DNA of 64,000 nt from Roseomonas xinghualingensis (GTDB lineage: Bacteria; Pseudomonadota; Alphaproteobacteria; Acetobacterales; Acetobacteraceae). The DNA lies in NCBI RefSeq assembly GCF_025791835.1, contig NZ_JAOXLP010000003.1:186001-250000 (forward strand), written 5' to 3'. The translations under genes were made by a program, and so were the position numbers. The notes beneath the pieces were generated by a model. That model made no database searches, was not told the DNA's origin, and saw only the letters and a program-made list of their open reading frames with translations. The first letter of the stretch is position 1. The number at the start of each line of letters is the position of its first letter. Positions 53,058-61,500 of the stretch are shown piece after piece.

Positions 53058-53804
53058 ATGCCCCGCCCTCGGCTGAAGGCGCCCACACAGGGCGCAGCCG
53101 GCGGACCCCTCTTCGTCGCCTACTACCGTGTTTCGACCGACCAGCAGGGCCGCAGCGGCCTCGGGCTTGAGGCTCAGAAGGCGGCAGTGGCCGCTTTTCT
53201 CGCCTCTCAGCCGGCCGCGCGGCTCGCCGCCGAGTTCGAGGAGGTGGAGAGCGGGAAGCGGAACGACCGCCCGCAGCTCGCCGCTGCCCTCACTGCTTGC
53301 CGCGCCAGGCGCGCGGTCTTGGTCATCGCGAAGATTGATCGCTTGGCGCGCAACGCGCGGTTCCTTCTCTCCGTCGTGGAGGGTGTCGGCGATGCCGGCG
53401 TCGCCTTCTGCGACCTGCCCCAGATACCGCCCGGTCCGACCGGGAAGTTCCTGCTCACGCTGCTGGCCGCCGTGGCTGAGCTAGAGGCTGGGCTTATCAG
53501 CCAGCGCACCAAGGCGGCGTTAGCTGCTGCGAAGGCGCGAGGCGTGAAGCTCGGAGGTCCCCGGAACTGCCCCGGCCTCGATACCGCGCTCACCAAGCGC
53601 GCCCGAGCCGCCCGAACGGCCATTGCAGCAGCCTATCACGTCGACGTCTGGCCCTACATCGAAGCGGCCCAGCGCGCCGGCGCCACCAGCCTCCGCCAGA
53701 TCGCGGAGGCGCTCACCGCCCGCGGCGTCCGCCCGCCCTCTGGGGGCGAGGTCTGGCACGCGAAGCAGGTCTCGCGCCTGCTCCAGCAGAGGAAAGCCGC
53801 CTGA
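53058..53804 (+). CDS. Serine recombinase (resolvase/invertase family)
   Basis: 248 aa. Catalytic Ser26 is in YYRVSTDQQGRSG; the resolvase core continues through LVIAKIDRLARNARFL and LLTLLAAVAELEAGLISQRTKAAL. A C-terminal Hin-like helix-turn-helix domain follows (GATSLRQIAEALTARGVRPP...VSRLLQQRK). The phage already has a tyrosine integrase, so this may act on a second site (cargo or host-range inversion, dimer resolution). It overlaps the next gene by one base and begins the rightward late block. Confidence 0.9.
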   Translation: MPRPRLKAPTQGAAGGPLFVAYYRVSTDQQGRSGLGLEAQKAAVAAFLASQPAARLAAEFEEVESGKRNDRPQLAAALTACRARRAVLVIAKIDRLARNARFLLSVVEGVGDAGVAFCDLPQIPPGPTGKFLLTLLAAVAELEAGLISQRTKAALAAAKARGVKLGGPRNCPGLDTALTKRARAARTAIAAAYHVDVWPYIEAAQRAGATSLRQIAEALTARGVRPPSGGEVWHAKQVSRLLQQRKAA

Positions 53805-54139
53805 TGGCCGCCCGCCCCAAGACCACCGCCGCGCAGAAGGCGCCGCCGATGACCCGCCCGGTCGTCAAGGAAAAGGCCTTCATTGCCAAAGTCGCGGAGT
53901 ACGCTCTCGCGAAGGCCGACGCCGATGCCTGCGAGGCACGGCTGAAGAAGCTGAAGCCGGAAATCCTGGCAGGCATGGGCGAGCACCGGAGCGTCATCGC
54001 TGGCAACCACGTGGTGAGCCGCGGCGAGGTGCCGGACGTTCCGCCCACCGACAACGTCACCATCACGCGCGAGATGGTCGGCCAGGTCATCCCCGGACGG
54101 AAGGGCCGCGCCGGCTACAACACCCTCACGGTGCAGTAG
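53804..54139 (+). CDS. Hypothetical phage protein (111 aa)
   Basis: Starts at the stop of the recombinase gene (TGATG). A Lys/Ala-rich, helix-forming N-terminus (FIAKVAEYALAKADADACEARLKKLKPEIL) is followed by a short beta-rich tail (GNHVVSRGEVPDVPPTDNVTITREMVG). No family recognised. Confidence 0.6.
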   Translation: MAARPKTTAAQKAPPMTRPVVKEKAFIAKVAEYALAKADADACEARLKKLKPEILAGMGEHRSVIAGNHVVSRGEVPDVPPTDNVTITREMVGQVIPGRKGRAGYNTLTVQ

Positions 54140-54144
54140 CGCCG

Positions 54145-54771
54145 ATGAAGTTCGGGGAGGTGAAGGCCGACTTCGGGCCTCTCACCCGGGGGCTGAGTGA
54201 CCTGGCGCAGCGCCAGGTGCCGTTCGCGACAGCGCGCGCGCTCACCAGCATGGCCCAGACGGCTGCGGTCGCGAACCGCCGCGCGCTGCCATCGGTCTTC
54301 GACCGCCCCACCCCGTTCACCATGAACGCCTTCAGCGTTCAGCCGGCCCGCAAGGGCAAGCCGATCGCCCGCGTCTTCGCCAAGCCGAGGCAGGCCGAGT
54401 ACCTGCAGATGCAGGAGACCGGCGGCACCCGAACCCCCGAGCTGTCGAAGCAGGGCGGCACGGGGAAGGGCCAGGCGCTCGTCATCCCGCGCGCCATTCG
54501 CCGGAACGCCTTCGGCAACATCCCGCGCGGAGCGCTCGCCGCGGCGAAGAAGCGCAAAGACGTCTACGTCGGCAGGACCGAGACGGGCGCAGGCGGCTTC
54601 TTCCGTCGCCTCGCCGACGGCGGACTGCAGCCGCTCGCGGTCTTCGTTCGGGCGGCGAAATACAAGCCGCGCCTGGGCTTCCAGGCGCGCACCGCGAAGG
54701 TCGTCAAGGCGACCGCACTGCCTGCTTTTCGCGAGCAGCTCGCCAAGGCGCTCGCGACTGCCCGCCGCTGA
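54145..54771 (+). CDS. Phage minor tail protein Z / virion-morphogenesis-like protein
   Basis: 208 aa. PFATARALTSMAQTAAVANRRALPSVFDRPTPFTMNAFSV is like the N-terminus of lambda gpZ-type proteins, and QALVIPRAIRRNAFGNIPRGAL recalls their C-terminal part (YGNMSRGQ). Most gpZ genes are in the tail region, so the place before the terminase is unusual. The assignment is tentative. Confidence 0.5.
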   Translation: MKFGEVKADFGPLTRGLSDLAQRQVPFATARALTSMAQTAAVANRRALPSVFDRPTPFTMNAFSVQPARKGKPIARVFAKPRQAEYLQMQETGGTRTPELSKQGGTGKGQALVIPRAIRRNAFGNIPRGALAAAKKRKDVYVGRTETGAGGFFRRLADGGLQPLAVFVRAAKYKPRLGFQARTAKVVKATALPAFREQLAKALATARR

Positions 54772-54790
54772 GGCGGGCTTCCTTCAGGAG

Positions 54791-54964
54791 ATGAGCTTCA
54801 TGCGGCAATCGCTCGCGCAGCGCCTCTACGCGCAGGTCCTCGCCACGCACCCGCAGCCCCGGGACGCGGCACAGGCGCGGATCCTGCTGAGCCGTCTGCC
54901 GCGCAATCGGCTTGAGGCCCGGCGCCTGGTCGCCACGAAGGGCCGGGTCGCGCGGGTCGGATGA
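54791..54964 (+). CDS. Small phage protein (57 aa)
   Basis: Short frame with AGGAG right before the ATG and an ATGA overlap with the next gene. Reads MSFMRQSLAQRLYAQVLATH, then an Arg-rich helix (ILLSRLPRNRLEARRLVATKGRVARVG). Coding is supported by signals and coupling, not by family. Confidence 0.45.
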   Translation: MSFMRQSLAQRLYAQVLATHPQPRDAAQARILLSRLPRNRLEARRLVATKGRVARVG

Positions 54965-55320
54965 ACCGCGTCCACAAGCTGGCCATCGTCGGCGCACATC
55001 GCTCCGGGAAGACCGAGGCGGCGCTCGCCTATGCGCTCCTCGCTGCGCGACGCGGCCCTGTGATGTTCATCTGCGAGAATGACGTCGACGCGAAGCAGCT
55101 ACGCAGCCAGGTGATGATGGAGGCGGAGAGCAAGCCTCTTCTGTTCTGTGGCCTCAGCCGCTTCGTTCTCGTTTCGGCGTTTGCTTTGCCGTTCCAGACG
55201 ATTGTGGTCGACGCGGTGCCGAGCTCCGTCGCCACGAAGCAGATCTCCATCTTCGCCGCCCGTGCTGCAGCTCACCACGGCGAAGCATGGCTGGCCGCGA
55301 CGCACGCGACGCCGGCCTGA
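54961..55320 (+). CDS. Short P-loop protein (119 aa)
   Basis: Walker A VGAHRSGKTEAALAYALLAA at the N-terminus, then VMFICENDVDAKQLRSQV. The protein is much shorter than P-loop ATPases; a hydrophobic stretch near residues 69-87 (VLVSAFALPFQTIVVDAV) may carry a degenerate Walker B. It could be a truncated ATPase or a small nucleotide-binding phage protein placed ahead of the terminase. The 221-nt gap that follows shows only a C-rich tract (about 55445-55461). Confidence 0.5.
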   Translation: MNRVHKLAIVGAHRSGKTEAALAYALLAARRGPVMFICENDVDAKQLRSQVMMEAESKPLLFCGLSRFVLVSAFALPFQTIVVDAVPSSVATKQISIFAARAAAHHGEAWLAATHATPA

Positions 55321-55541
55321 CCGCTGGCGCCGCATCCACGTCCTCCCGACCGAGACCCAGAGGTGGTCCGACGGGGAGAAAGCACGGGATGCGGCGCTGC
55401 GGGGCCGGGAGGTTGACCCGAGGGCGGGCAGGAGGGGCTGCATAGCCACCCCACCCCCCCCGTTCTGGGTCCCTCCTGGCCCCCACCCCTCGCACGGGAC
55501 GCTTCGCGCCCCGATGCTCCCCCAGCTATGGAGAAAAAAAG

Positions 55542-56258
55542 GTGTCCGCACCCCTGTCCGCGGACAGCCGCGGCGGTCTCTCGCTTCGGGAATTTGCCCG
55601 CCGGGAGGGCTGCGACGATGCCCTCGTCCGCCGGGCGGTGAAGCAGGGGAAACTCCAGCTTTCATTGGACGGCACGCTCGATCCGGCGCTTGTCGGGAGC
55701 GGCTGGCGCCGGGGTAACCGGCACCCTGCACGAGGTGCGGACATAGTTGCGGACAGGCATGCGGACATCTCGCAAGAGTCCGCACCTGTCCGCACCCCGG
55801 TGTCCGCACCCGCGCCGCAGCCGTCCGCACGCCGGATGGAGCCGCAGCCGCATGGCGGCGAGCTGCAACGCCGCGCCAGGCCGCCGGAGGATGAGCCCGA
55901 CGAGGAGATCGATCTCGAGGGTTTCCAGCGCGACGTCCTGGCCGGGAACGTCCCGGACCTCGCTCGCTCGGAGAAGGTGAAAGCCGCCGCCGCTGCCATC
56001 CGCGGCATGGTGGCCGCCCGGCGTGATGCCGACGCGGTCGTGGAGATCGGGGTGGCCGAGGCCGTCATGTTCGAGACCTTTCGGGCCTTTCGGGACGCCT
56101 GGATGAACTGGCCCGCCCGCGTTGCCCCGCTCATCGCCGCGGACCTCGGGATCGAGGCCGGCCGCGTGCTCGAGGCCCTGACCCCACATGTCCAGCAGCA
56201 GCTCGAGGATCTCGGCGAGCCGGAACCCGACTTCACCCCGCCCGACGACGAAGCATGA
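55542..56258 (+). CDS. Terminase small subunit (Nu1-like)
   Basis: 238 aa, GTG start with GGAG eight bases upstream. The N-terminal MerR/Nu1 winged HTH is SLREFARREGCDDALVRRAVKQGKLQLSLDGTLDPALV. A Pro/Ala/Arg-rich linker follows, then a helical C-terminal domain (SEKVKAAAAAIRGMVAARRDADAVVEIGVAEAVMFETFRAFRDAWMNWPARVAPLIA). It picks the packaging site and recruits the large subunit. The gene itself holds a cluster of TGTCCGCA repeats. Confidence 0.8.
   Translation: MSAPLSADSRGGLSLREFARREGCDDALVRRAVKQGKLQLSLDGTLDPALVGSGWRRGNRHPARGADIVADRHADISQESAPVRTPVSAPAPQPSARRMEPQPHGGELQRRARPPEDEPDEEIDLEGFQRDVLAGNVPDLARSEKVKAAAAAIRGMVAARRDADAVVEIGVAEAVMFETFRAFRDAWMNWPARVAPLIAADLGIEAGRVLEALTPHVQQQLEDLGEPEPDFTPPDDEA
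55543..55829. repeat. TGTCCGCA repeat cluster within the small-terminase gene
   Basis: TGTCCGCA at 55543, a perfect palindrome TGTCCGCGGACA at 55555-55566, three inverted copies TGCGGACA at 55736, 55748 and 55760 with exact 12-bp spacing, then direct copies at 55777 (AGTCCGCA), 55787, 55801 and 55822 (CGTCCGCA). The reading frame through the cluster is low in conserved amino acids, so selection may be on the DNA. A cos or pac recognition site is the obvious candidate. Confidence 0.6.
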
Positions 56259-58371
56259 GCGCCTGGCGCGCGCGGCCCGGAAGGGCCTGACGCCGCCGCC
56301 CCGGATCTCCGTCCCGGACTGGGCGGACCGCTTTCGCCGCCTGGCCAAGGGCGCCGGCGCCCGCACCGGCCGCTGGAAGACCAGCACCGTCGAGGTGGCC
56401 CGCGGGCCGATGCTCGCCGTCACCGAGCCGGGCGTCCACATCATCACGGCGATGGTGTGCACGCAGCTGATGAAGACGGCGCTCCTCGAGAACGTCTTCG
56501 GCTATTTCGCGCACCTCGATCCGAGCCCCATGCTGCTGCTGCAGCCGAAGGAGGCCGCGGCCGAGCAGTTCTCGAAAGAGCGCATCTCGCCGATGGTGAA
56601 GGCCACCCCGGTCCTGCGGGACCTGGTGGGCAGCAGCAAGACGCGCAACGCTGACGAGACGCTGCTCTTCAAGGCCTTTCCCGGCGGCTTCCTGGCCTTG
56701 GCCGGCGCCGGCTCGCCCGACAACCTGGCGCGGCGCCCCATCCGCGTCCTGATGTCGGACGAGGTGGACAAGTACCCGGTCACCCGCGAGGGCGAGCCGA
56801 TCGCGATCGCCGAGGAGCGCACCGCCTCCTTCGACCTGAACTGGCTTTCGATCCGCGCCTGCTCCCCGACAGTGGAAGACGAGAGCCGGATCGCGGATTC
56901 CTACGAGGAGAGCGACAAGCGCCGGGCCTCCCTGGCCTGCCCGCACTGCGGGCACCGCCAGTTCCCGAACTTCCATCGCCATGTCCTCCCGGACGACGAC
57001 GGCAAGGCCGGGTGGAAGCCCGAGAAGGCCGCGATCAGCTGCGAGGCCTGCGGGTGCGAGTGGTCCGAGGGCGATCGCCTCCGTGCGCTCTCCACTACGC
57101 TCTGGCACCAGACTAAGCCTTTCGAGTGCTGCGGCGAGCGCCAGTCGCCCCTGGACGTCTACGAGCGCGCTTGGCGCACTGAGGACCCCAGCGACCCCGC
57201 GGCCAACCAGAGGGCTGTGGACGCCGTCTGGGACCGCTGGAAGGGCCCCCGCTGGGACGTGCACCGGGCGAAGTGCTGCCACTGCGGCAGCTGGGCCGTG
57301 CCGAACAAGCACGCCGGCTTTCAGGCCGGGAAGCTCTACTCGCCCTGGCAGAAGGACAAGCCATCGGACATCGCCACGAAGTGGCTGGATGCCCAGGGCA
57401 ACCAGGACAAGCTGCAGGTCTGGTGGAACACCCAGGACGGCAACCCCTACCGCCCGACGGCGGGCCGGGTGGTTGCCCTAGACGTCCTCCTCGCTCGGCG
57501 CGAGGCCTGGGAGGCGGAGGTGCCCTTTGGGGTGGGTCTCCTCACCGCCGGCGTGGACGTCCAGGACGACCGCATCGAGGTGGAGATCGTCGGCTGGGGC
57601 CTGGACGAGGAATCCTGGTCCGTCAGCTACGAGGTCTTCGACGGCGATCCCGACAGCGAGGAGCTGTGGAAGCGGGTTGATGAGTACCTACTGCGGACCT
57701 TCTACCGGGCCGATGGCCGCCCCTTCCGGGTACAGGCTGCCTGCATCGACACAGGCGGCCACCACACCCAGAAGGCCTACGCCTTCTGCAAGGCCCGGCT
57801 GGGCCGCAAGGTCTGGGGCATCAAGGGCGAGAGCGCGCAGAACGGCGCCCGCTCGCCCGTGTGGCCGGCCAAGCGGCCCACGGCGAGGACGAAGGCCAGC
57901 TACCGGCCCTTCGTGATCGGCACCAATACGGCGAAGGACATCATCCGGCACCGGCTGACCTTCGAGAAGCCCGGGCCCGGCTTCACGCACGTGCCCGAGG
58001 ACCGCGACGTCGTCTGGTACGAGCAGATGCTCTCCGAGCGGAATGTGCTGAAGGAGGAGGGCGGGCGCCGCTTCCGCGTCTGGGAGTGCCCCTCGCACAA
58101 GCGGAACGAGGCCTTGGACTGCCGCGTCTACGCCTACGCCGCGCTGCAGGGCCTGCTGCACTTCGGCAAGAAGCTGAACCGCATCACCGCCGTGGCGCAG
58201 ATGCCTCACGAGGGCCCGCGCCCCGAGATCGTGCTGCCGGCACCGCCGGCGGTGCCCATGCCGGAAGAGGCGGCCGAGGCCGCTCCGTCGGCATCCACTC
58301 CCCCGTCGGCACCGGAGCCGCCGCCGCGCGCGCCGCGCCCGGCTGCTCGGGCAAGCCGCTGGGCATTCTGA
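56188..58371 (+). CDS. Terminase large subunit (GpA-like)
   Basis: 727 aa from ATG 56188, which overlaps the small-subunit gene by 71 nt. The ATG at 56255 is out of frame and ends after 11 codons. The family N-terminus ISVPDWADRFRRLAKGAGARTGRWKT is followed by the ATPase part (LLLQPKEAAAEQFSKERI, VLMSDEVDKYP) and CPHCGHRQF/CEACGCEW zinc pairs. The nuclease part is LLTAGVDVQDDRIEVEIVGWGLDEE and CIDTGGHHTQKAYAF, then CPSHKRNEALDCRVYAYAAL. It packages DNA into the prohead. Confidence 0.9.
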   Translation: MSSSSSRISASRNPTSPRPTTKHERLARAARKGLTPPPRISVPDWADRFRRLAKGAGARTGRWKTSTVEVARGPMLAVTEPGVHIITAMVCTQLMKTALLENVFGYFAHLDPSPMLLLQPKEAAAEQFSKERISPMVKATPVLRDLVGSSKTRNADETLLFKAFPGGFLALAGAGSPDNLARRPIRVLMSDEVDKYPVTREGEPIAIAEERTASFDLNWLSIRACSPTVEDESRIADSYEESDKRRASLACPHCGHRQFPNFHRHVLPDDDGKAGWKPEKAAISCEACGCEWSEGDRLRALSTTLWHQTKPFECCGERQSPLDVYERAWRTEDPSDPAANQRAVDAVWDRWKGPRWDVHRAKCCHCGSWAVPNKHAGFQAGKLYSPWQKDKPSDIATKWLDAQGNQDKLQVWWNTQDGNPYRPTAGRVVALDVLLARREAWEAEVPFGVGLLTAGVDVQDDRIEVEIVGWGLDEESWSVSYEVFDGDPDSEELWKRVDEYLLRTFYRADGRPFRVQAACIDTGGHHTQKAYAFCKARLGRKVWGIKGESAQNGARSPVWPAKRPTARTKASYRPFVIGTNTAKDIIRHRLTFEKPGPGFTHVPEDRDVVWYEQMLSERNVLKEEGGRRFRVWECPSHKRNEALDCRVYAYAALQGLLHFGKKLNRITAVAQMPHEGPRPEIVLPAPPAVPMPEEAAEAAPSASTPPSAPEPPPRAPRPAARASRWAF

Positions 58372-58378
58372 GGACCTC

Positions 58379-58636
58379 ATGTCGGACATCATTCAGGTCG
58401 GGGTCTTCGCGGGCATGTCGCGCGGAGCTCTCGAGGGCTACCGGGCGCAGCTGCAGGCTGCCCTTATCGAGCTCGGTACGGGCCAGAAGGCTGTCACGGT
58501 TGCCTACTCCCAGGGGACCGGCGCGCGGAACGTGACCTTCGCCCCGACGGACGACGAGAAGATCCGGGGCCTCATCCGGCAGATCAACGCCGCCCTCGGC
58601 ATTAGCCGAGGCGCCCGCAGCGTGGTCTTCCGGTGA
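58379..58636 (+). CDS. gpW-like head-to-tail joining protein
   Basis: 85 aa. LEGYRAQLQAALIELGTGQKAVTVAYSQGTGARNVTFAPTDDEKIRGLIRQINAALG fits the gpW fold (helix, beta hairpin, helix). It lies between terminase and portal genes, as lambda W does. It should close the portal after packaging. Overlaps the portal gene by 4 nt. Confidence 0.8.
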   Translation: MSDIIQVGVFAGMSRGALEGYRAQLQAALIELGTGQKAVTVAYSQGTGARNVTFAPTDDEKIRGLIRQINAALGISRGARSVVFR

Positions 58637-60276
58637 GCCGGAAGCGCGAGGCGAAGGCCCTCCGCGCTGCCGCCAAGGCCGAAGGCGGACGCGCCAAGGT
58701 GCAGGGCCCCAGCGGCAGCTACGCACCGGGCGGCCTGGCCGGCGGCTTCGCCTATGATGCGGCGAACCTCTTCGGGCAGGAGACGTCGGAGTGGCAGCCC
58801 TGGCTCCGCTCTCCCGACGCCGAGATCAATCATGACCGCGACCGCATGGTCGCGCGCTCTCGGGACCTGGTCCGCAACGACGGCTGGGCCACGGGCGGCA
58901 TCACCCGGATCCTGGACAGCGCGATCGGCAGCCAGTTCCGGCTGGTCGCGAAGCCGGACTACCGGGCCCTGCAGGCCTACAGCCGCAGCTTCGACGCGGT
59001 CTGGGCCGATGAGTTCGGCCGGGCCGTCGAGGCCGAGTACCGCATGTGGGCGGATGACGCATCGAAATGGTGCGATGCCGCCCGGCAACTGACGATGACG
59101 CAGATGTACTGGCTGGCGCTGCGCCACAAGATCCTGGATGGCGAGGCCCTCGCCGTCATGCTGTGGACGCCGGAGCGGGTGGGACTGGGTGGGGCGCGAT
59201 ACAACACCACGGTCCAGCTTCTCGACCCCGACCGCTTGTCCAATCCCTACCAGCAGGTCGACACGCCGAACCTGCGAGCCGGCATCGTGCTGGACGGTCT
59301 CGGAGCGGCGACGGGCTACCACATCCGCCGCGCGCACCAGGGCGAGAACTTCGCCGCGATCGAGAGCATGATCTGGGACCTGTTCCCGCGGGAAACCCCG
59401 TGGGGCCGCCCCGTCACCATCCATGATGGCGAGCTCGATCGGCGCGGGCAGCATCGGGGTCTCGGTATCCTGTCTCCGGTCCTGTCCCGACTGAAGATGG
59501 GCTCCCGGGCCGATCGTGCCGAGCTCGCGCAGATGCTGCTGCAGACGATCTTCGCGACCGTCATCCAGAGCCCCTACGACGAGCAGGACGTTCTCTCCTC
59601 CGCAGATGATGACGGCGAGCTCAGCGCCTACCAGGAGCTGCGGAAGCAGCACGCGCAGGAAAACCCGATCGCCGTCGGCGGGGTGAAGATCCCGCGTCTG
59701 GCGCCAGGCGAGGAGCTGAAGGCCATCACCTCCACGCACCCCAACTCGGGGTTCGTGGATTTCCAGAGCCACGTGCTGCGGGCCTTCGCCGCCTCCGCCG
59801 GCCTCTCGGCCGAGCAGGTCTCCTGGGACTACTCGAAAACGAACTACTCCTCCGCCCGCGCCGCCATGCTCGAGGCCTGGAAGACCCTGATCCGGCGCCG
59901 CGACAACTTCGCCGTCGGCTTCGCCAATCCGATCTGGGGCTGCCTGCTGGAGGAAATCATGGACGCCGGCCGGGCCCCACTGCCGCGCGGCGCGCCGTCC
60001 TTCATCGAGATGAAGACCGCCTACATGCGCTGCAACTGGATCGGCCCGGCCCGCGGCTGGGTGGACCCCGTCGCGGAGCGCCAGGGCGCGGTCCTCGGCA
60101 TGGAGGCGGGCTTCGGCACGCTCGAGCAGGAGAGCGCCGAGCAGGGCCGGGACTACGAGGAGAACCTCGACCAGCGCCAGGTCGAGATCCGCATGATGAA
60201 GCAGCGCGGGCTGCCACTGCCCCAATGGGCGGCCGGCCCACCCAACCAGCCGCAGGGCGGCAGGAACGAACGATGA
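58633..60276 (+). CDS. Phage portal protein (lambda gpB family)
   Basis: 547 aa, GTG start. The portal signature region includes ARSRDLVRNDGWATGGITRILDSAIGSQFRLVAKPD, DGEALAVMLW and PDRLSNPYQ. The long C-terminal part has GEELKAITSTHPNSGFVDFQSHVLRAFAASAGLSAEQVSWDYSKTNYSSARAAMLEAW. It forms the dodecameric channel for DNA. Four-base overlap with the next gene. Confidence 0.92.
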   Translation: MSRKREAKALRAAAKAEGGRAKVQGPSGSYAPGGLAGGFAYDAANLFGQETSEWQPWLRSPDAEINHDRDRMVARSRDLVRNDGWATGGITRILDSAIGSQFRLVAKPDYRALQAYSRSFDAVWADEFGRAVEAEYRMWADDASKWCDAARQLTMTQMYWLALRHKILDGEALAVMLWTPERVGLGGARYNTTVQLLDPDRLSNPYQQVDTPNLRAGIVLDGLGAATGYHIRRAHQGENFAAIESMIWDLFPRETPWGRPVTIHDGELDRRGQHRGLGILSPVLSRLKMGSRADRAELAQMLLQTIFATVIQSPYDEQDVLSSADDDGELSAYQELRKQHAQENPIAVGGVKIPRLAPGEELKAITSTHPNSGFVDFQSHVLRAFAASAGLSAEQVSWDYSKTNYSSARAAMLEAWKTLIRRRDNFAVGFANPIWGCLLEEIMDAGRAPLPRGAPSFIEMKTAYMRCNWIGPARGWVDPVAERQGAVLGMEAGFGTLEQESAEQGRDYEENLDQRQVEIRMMKQRGLPLPQWAAGPPNQPQGGRNER

Positions 60277-60575
60277 TGCCGCACGCCGTGCTGAGCCGTC
60301 GCGGGGCCTTCGGCCTCGCGGCGCTGCTCTCCCTTGTCCGCCCGGCGCCCGCCGGCGGCTCCCAGGCGTACGCCCGGGAGATCGCAGGCGAGCTCCTGGA
60401 GATCCGATGCTTCGGCGAGGGCATCTGCCTAGATGCCCAGGGAGGGGAACCCATCCAGGGCGAGATGATCCACTGCGTCCGCACGGGCAACGTGATGGCG
60501 CCTCTGCCACCCGAGGTCGCCGCCAAGGGGCAGGTCGCTCCCTGTGGCTGGGACACGCTGGAGAACGTCCGGTGA
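60273..60575 (+). CDS. Small exported phage protein (100 aa)
   Basis: ATG at 60273 overlaps the portal stop. The N-terminus MMPHAVLSRRGAFGLAALLS plus LVRPAPAGGSQA is a Tat-like or Sec signal peptide (twin Arg). The mature part is short with three cysteines (IRCFGEGICLDAQGG, VAPCGWD). An exported protein among head genes is unusual; function unknown. Confidence 0.55.
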   Translation: MMPHAVLSRRGAFGLAALLSLVRPAPAGGSQAYAREIAGELLEIRCFGEGICLDAQGGEPIQGEMIHCVRTGNVMAPLPPEVAAKGQVAPCGWDTLENVR

Positions 60576-61459
60576 CGTCCTTCCCGCACCTCGCCCAGCG
60601 CCTCTTCAACGTCCCGATCGCCATCCACCCGCAGAAGGCGGAGGTGGTGATGGCGGCCCTGGCGGACCGGCTGGGCATCGCCAGCATGTTCCGGGGTGGT
60701 GAGCAGATCGCGCTGCAGCCACAGGCCTTCGATGACGACGATTACGGCGGGCCATCCTCCCGCTCCGGCCGCCGGGAGTGCGATCAGGGTTACGACCTGG
60801 TGGGCGGCGTCGCCGTCATCCACGTCACCGGCACGCTGGTGCAGAAGCTCGGCACCCTCCGGCCATACTCCGGCATGACGGGTTATGACGGGATCCGCCT
60901 CGCGCTGCTGGCGGCGATGCAGGATCCCGAGGTCCAGGCAGTCGCCTTCGACATCGACAGCCCTGGCGGTGAAGTGGCCGGGTGCTTCGATCTGGTCGAC
61001 GTCGTCTACCGCCTTCGCGGCGAGAAGCCGATGTGGGCCATCCTGGACGAGAACGCTTTCTCGGCCGCCTACGCCCTGGCCAGTGCCTGCGACCACATCA
61101 CCGTGCCACGCACCGGCGGCACGGGCAGCGTGGGTGTGATCGGCATGCATGTCGACCTTTCCCAGGCGCTGGGTAAGGCCGGCATCACCGTCACCATGAT
61201 CCGGTACGGCGAGCACAAGGCCGAGGGGAACCCCTACGAGCCCCTGAGCAAGGACGCCCTCGGCCGCATGCAGGCCGACATCGACACGATGGGCGAGCTC
61301 TTCATCGATACCGTGGCGCGGAACCGGGGCCTGAAGGCCTCCGAGGTCCGGGCCACCAAGGCCGGCACCTTCCTCGGCGATGCCGGGGTTCGGGCAGGCT
61401 TTGCCGACGCGGTGAGCTCACCCGGCGCGGCCTTCCGCGCCCTCCTCAACACCCTCTGA
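60572..61459 (+). CDS. S49 family prohead protease (lambda gpC-like)
   Basis: 295 aa, GTG start with 4-nt overlap. SppA-like ClpP fold: VAVIHVTGTLVQK, FDIDSPGGEVAGCFDLVD, nucleophile Ser in DENAFSAAYALASACDHI, RTGGTGSVGVIG, and Lys in RYGEHKAEGNPYEPLS. It cleaves head proteins during capsid maturation. In lambda a scaffold is encoded in the 3' part; here a separate scaffold-like gene follows. Confidence 0.92.
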   Translation: MTSFPHLAQRLFNVPIAIHPQKAEVVMAALADRLGIASMFRGGEQIALQPQAFDDDDYGGPSSRSGRRECDQGYDLVGGVAVIHVTGTLVQKLGTLRPYSGMTGYDGIRLALLAAMQDPEVQAVAFDIDSPGGEVAGCFDLVDVVYRLRGEKPMWAILDENAFSAAYALASACDHITVPRTGGTGSVGVIGMHVDLSQALGKAGITVTMIRYGEHKAEGNPYEPLSKDALGRMQADIDTMGELFIDTVARNRGLKASEVRATKAGTFLGDAGVRAGFADAVSSPGAAFRALLNTL

Positions 61460-61500
61460 CTCCGCGCCGCCCATGGCGGCCTATCCTCCCTGAGGTCCTG

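Noticed and set aside
56255..56290. ATG at 56255 as large-terminase start
   Set aside because: That frame stops after 11 codons; the conserved terminase sequence is in another frame.
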